A stretch of DNA of 64,000 nucleotides from Flavobacterium sp. W4I14 (GTDB lineage Bacteria > Bacteroidota > Bacteroidia > Sphingobacteriales > Sphingobacteriaceae), in the NCBI GenBank assembly GCA_030817875.1, contig JAUSZU010000001.1, forward strand, positions 5,146,001-5,210,000. Reading direction: 5' to 3'. A program made the translations under genes and the position numbers. The notes under the pieces are model-generated. The model was not told the DNA's origin, did no database searches, and was given only the letters and a program-made list of their open reading frames with translations. This document shows, piece after piece, positions 62,247-64,000 of the stretch (its first letter is position 1; the number at the start of each line of letters is the position of its first letter).

Positions 62247-63026
62247 ATGGCATACCAGAATTTAATCTCAGAGATAAAAGAAAACATTTTATACGTTACC
62301 ATCAACCGTGAAAAAGCGCTGAATGCTTTAAACAAAGATACTTTGGCTGAACTGGCGGATGTAATTGCTTTCGCAGGCAAAACCGACGAGGTTAGAGGCG
62401 TTATTTTAACCGGAGCAGGTGAAAAGGCCTTCGTTGCAGGAGCCGATATTAAAGAGTTTTCTGATTATAGCGGCAAACAGGGCGAAGAATTAGCAAAACA
62501 TGGCCATGACCACGTTTTTAATGCCATTGAAAATTCTTCAAAGCCATTTATTGCAGCAATTAATGGATTTGCTTTGGGTGGAGGACTGGAGCTGGCTATG
62601 GCCTGCCACATACGCATCGCATCAGATCATGCGAAATTAGGTTTACCTGAAGTTACTTTAGGTTTAATTCCCGGTTATGGCGGTACCCAGCGCCTTACAC
62701 AGTTGGTTGGAAAAGGTAAAGCAATAGAAATGATTACGACTGCAAATATGATTACGGCTTCGTATGCAGAAAAAATAGGTCTTGTAAATTATGTTGTTCC
62801 ACAGCCTGATCTAATTGGCAAGGCTGAAGAGCTGCTGAATGTTATTAAGCAACGTGCACCGTTAGCTGTTTCGGCTGCAATAAAATCTGTAATTGCGGCT
62901 GTAAATAACAGCAATGGATACGCTACCGAAATTGAAGAATTTAGTAAATGTTTCGAAACTGCCGATTTTAAAGAAGGCGTAACTGCATTTGTTGAAAAGA
63001 GAAAAGCAAATTTTTCTGGAAAGTAA
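62247..63026 (+). CDS. Enoyl-CoA hydratase/isomerase family protein
   Basis: The 259-residue crotonase-fold protein has the oxyanion-hole segments AFVAGADIKEF and INGFALGGGLELAMACHIRIAS and the catalytic glutamates in LGLPEVTLGLIPGYGGTQRL. It hydrates enoyl-CoA thioesters in fatty-acid or amino-acid breakdown. It is in an operon-like pair with the B12-binding mutase subunit. Confidence 0.95.
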   Translation: MAYQNLISEIKENILYVTINREKALNALNKDTLAELADVIAFAGKTDEVRGVILTGAGEKAFVAGADIKEFSDYSGKQGEELAKHGHDHVFNAIENSSKPFIAAINGFALGGGLELAMACHIRIASDHAKLGLPEVTLGLIPGYGGTQRLTQLVGKGKAIEMITTANMITASYAEKIGLVNYVVPQPDLIGKAEELLNVIKQRAPLAVSAAIKSVIAAVNNSNGYATEIEEFSKCFETADFKEGVTAFVEKRKANFSGK

Positions 63027-63177
63027 TATGCTCGTGTAGTATTAATTTTATATATGGTGTAACGAAAGTGTTGCAAAAATTTTTCAATGCAATTTTTTTT
63101 GAGTAATTATGTTAATTAATTATTAACCCTAATGTGCTTACCACTACGTATGGGTTTTTATAATAACAACGCTACTC

Positions 63178-64000
63178 ATGAAAAAGAAGATACTCATTGT
63201 TGACGATGAAATCAGCATCGGTTTATTGCTCTGCAAATTTTTAACTAAAAATGGATTTGAAGTTTCGAATGTAACAACTGGTAGAACGGTTTTACAAATT
63301 CTTGAAAAAGAGAAATTCGATTTGGTATTATGCGATTATCGTTTGGATGATACAGATGGGAAGGAAATTTTAATCCATATTAAGGAAAACTATCCGGGCA
63401 CCAGTGTGATTATTATTACAGGTTATTCGGATATTAAGCTCGCCGTAGAATTGATAAAACTAGGGGCTTACGATTATATTGTGAAACCGCTCTATCCAGA
63501 TGAAATTTTAAATACCATAAATAAAGCCCTTGAAACGCAAGAGGCTTTAAAATCACCTAAAAATTTTGAACGCGCTGATGGTAATGTTATTTCCGATTTT
63601 CTAAATGGTCTGGAATATATAAATGGGGAGAGCAATGCATCAGCACTTTTACTGAAACAAATCCAACTCATAGCGCGAACAGGATACACGGTCATTTTAA
63701 CGGGGCAAAGTGGAACAGGGAAAGAATGTGTTGCTAAAACCATTCACCAAAATAGTTCGCGTAGCAAAGAACCTTTCATCGCCATGGATTGTGGTTCTTT
63801 AACAAAAGAATTAGCCGCCAGTGAATTTTTTGGGCACGAGAAAGGGGCATTTACCGGAGCAACCTTCACCAAAATTGGTCACTTTGAGCAAGCTAATGGC
63901 GGTACGCTATTTCTTGATGAGATCGGTAATTTATCGTATGAGATCCAGGCAACTTTACTCAGGGCAGTTCAGGAGAGGAAAATAAAGCGGATCGGAAGTA
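63178..64000 (+). CDS. Sigma-54-dependent response regulator, NtrC family (partial)
   Basis: The gene starts with ATG at 63178 and runs off the window. The first 120 residues are a receiver domain (ILIVDDEISIGLLL, phospho-acceptor in LVLCDYRLDD, KPLYPDE). The AAA+ domain follows with Walker A LTGQSGTGKE, the sigma-54 contact loop GAFTGA and Walker B GGTLFLDEIG. A C-terminal Fis-type DNA-binding domain is expected outside the window. It activates sigma-54 promoters after phosphorylation by an unknown kinase. No histidine kinase gene is visible upstream. Confidence 0.95.
   Translation, partial: MKKKILIVDDEISIGLLLCKFLTKNGFEVSNVTTGRTVLQILEKEKFDLVLCDYRLDDTDGKEILIHIKENYPGTSVIIITGYSDIKLAVELIKLGAYDYIVKPLYPDEILNTINKALETQEALKSPKNFERADGNVISDFLNGLEYINGESNASALLLKQIQLIARTGYTVILTGQSGTGKECVAKTIHQNSSRSKEPFIAMDCGSLTKELAASEFFGHEKGAFTGATFTKIGHFEQANGGTLFLDEIGNLSYEIQATLLRAVQERKIKRIGS

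Overview
The window is a contiguous piece of a Bacteroidota chromosome, most likely Pedobacter or a close relative in the Sphingobacteriaceae. The evidence is a low-to-moderate GC content, promoters of the Bacteroidota type (a TAnnTTTG box about 7 bp before the inferred transcription start, sometimes with TTG/TTTG 18-19 bp further upstream), no Shine-Dalgarno sequences, TonB-dependent receptors, a T9SS-type C-terminal sorting domain, Crp-type and NtrC-type regulators, GlnRS, and a CarB without the C-terminal MGS domain. Many intergenic gaps carry REP-like inverted repeats. There is no phage, integrase, IS transposase, CRISPR array, rRNA or recognisable tRNA gene.

Layout. 1-3.2 kb: the 3' end of dnaE2, an unknown secreted protein, a lipoprotein and three tandem copies of a 208-209 bp non-coding repeat. 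3.3-9.9 kb (minus strand): a complete-looking thiamin operon thiS-thiC-tenI/thiE-like-thiE-thiG-thiH-thiF(rhodanese) behind a TPP riboswitch and a clear promoter. 10.4-13.5 kb: an ABC-F ATPase and a leucine-rich-repeat/protein-kinase gene broken by one extra A in an A7 run. 13.6-20.3 kb: DUF1349-like, Crp/Fnr, TlpA-like thioredoxin, PhnB/VOC-like, S41 peptidase and DoxX. 20.4-26.1 kb: a 1653-residue secreted repeat protein with a lipoprotein gene overlapping its end. 26.1-41.4 kb: mostly peptidases and envelope proteins (aldose epimerase-like, NTF2-like, PepT, OMP, M14, rhomboid, lipoprotein, dipeptide epimerase, rhodanese, DUF4407, M61, M28). 41.6-44.5 kb: carB with a one-base frameshift. 45-52.6 kb: a NadR-like kinase behind a strong terminator, then a second TPP riboswitch, a TonB receptor, a third ThiE homologue, a DoxX-like membrane protein, a degenerate thiamin-pyrophosphokinase-like protein and a GNAT enzyme. 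52.6-64 kb: AlkD-like repair protein, a second outer-membrane receptor, an M49-like peptidase, a cell-wall amidase, a small membrane protein, glnS, a B12-binding mutase subunit, an enoyl-CoA hydratase and the start of a sigma-54 response regulator.

The main theme is vitamin B1. One riboswitch controls de novo synthesis; the other controls a receptor that probably imports thiamin or a precursor, followed by genes that look like modified copies of thiamin enzymes. Three ThiE-family proteins and one TPK-like protein that has lost its catalytic aspartates make this the most interesting part of the window. The two frameshifts (LRR kinase and carB) are both single-base excesses in homopolymers, so sequencing error must be excluded before calling either gene dead.
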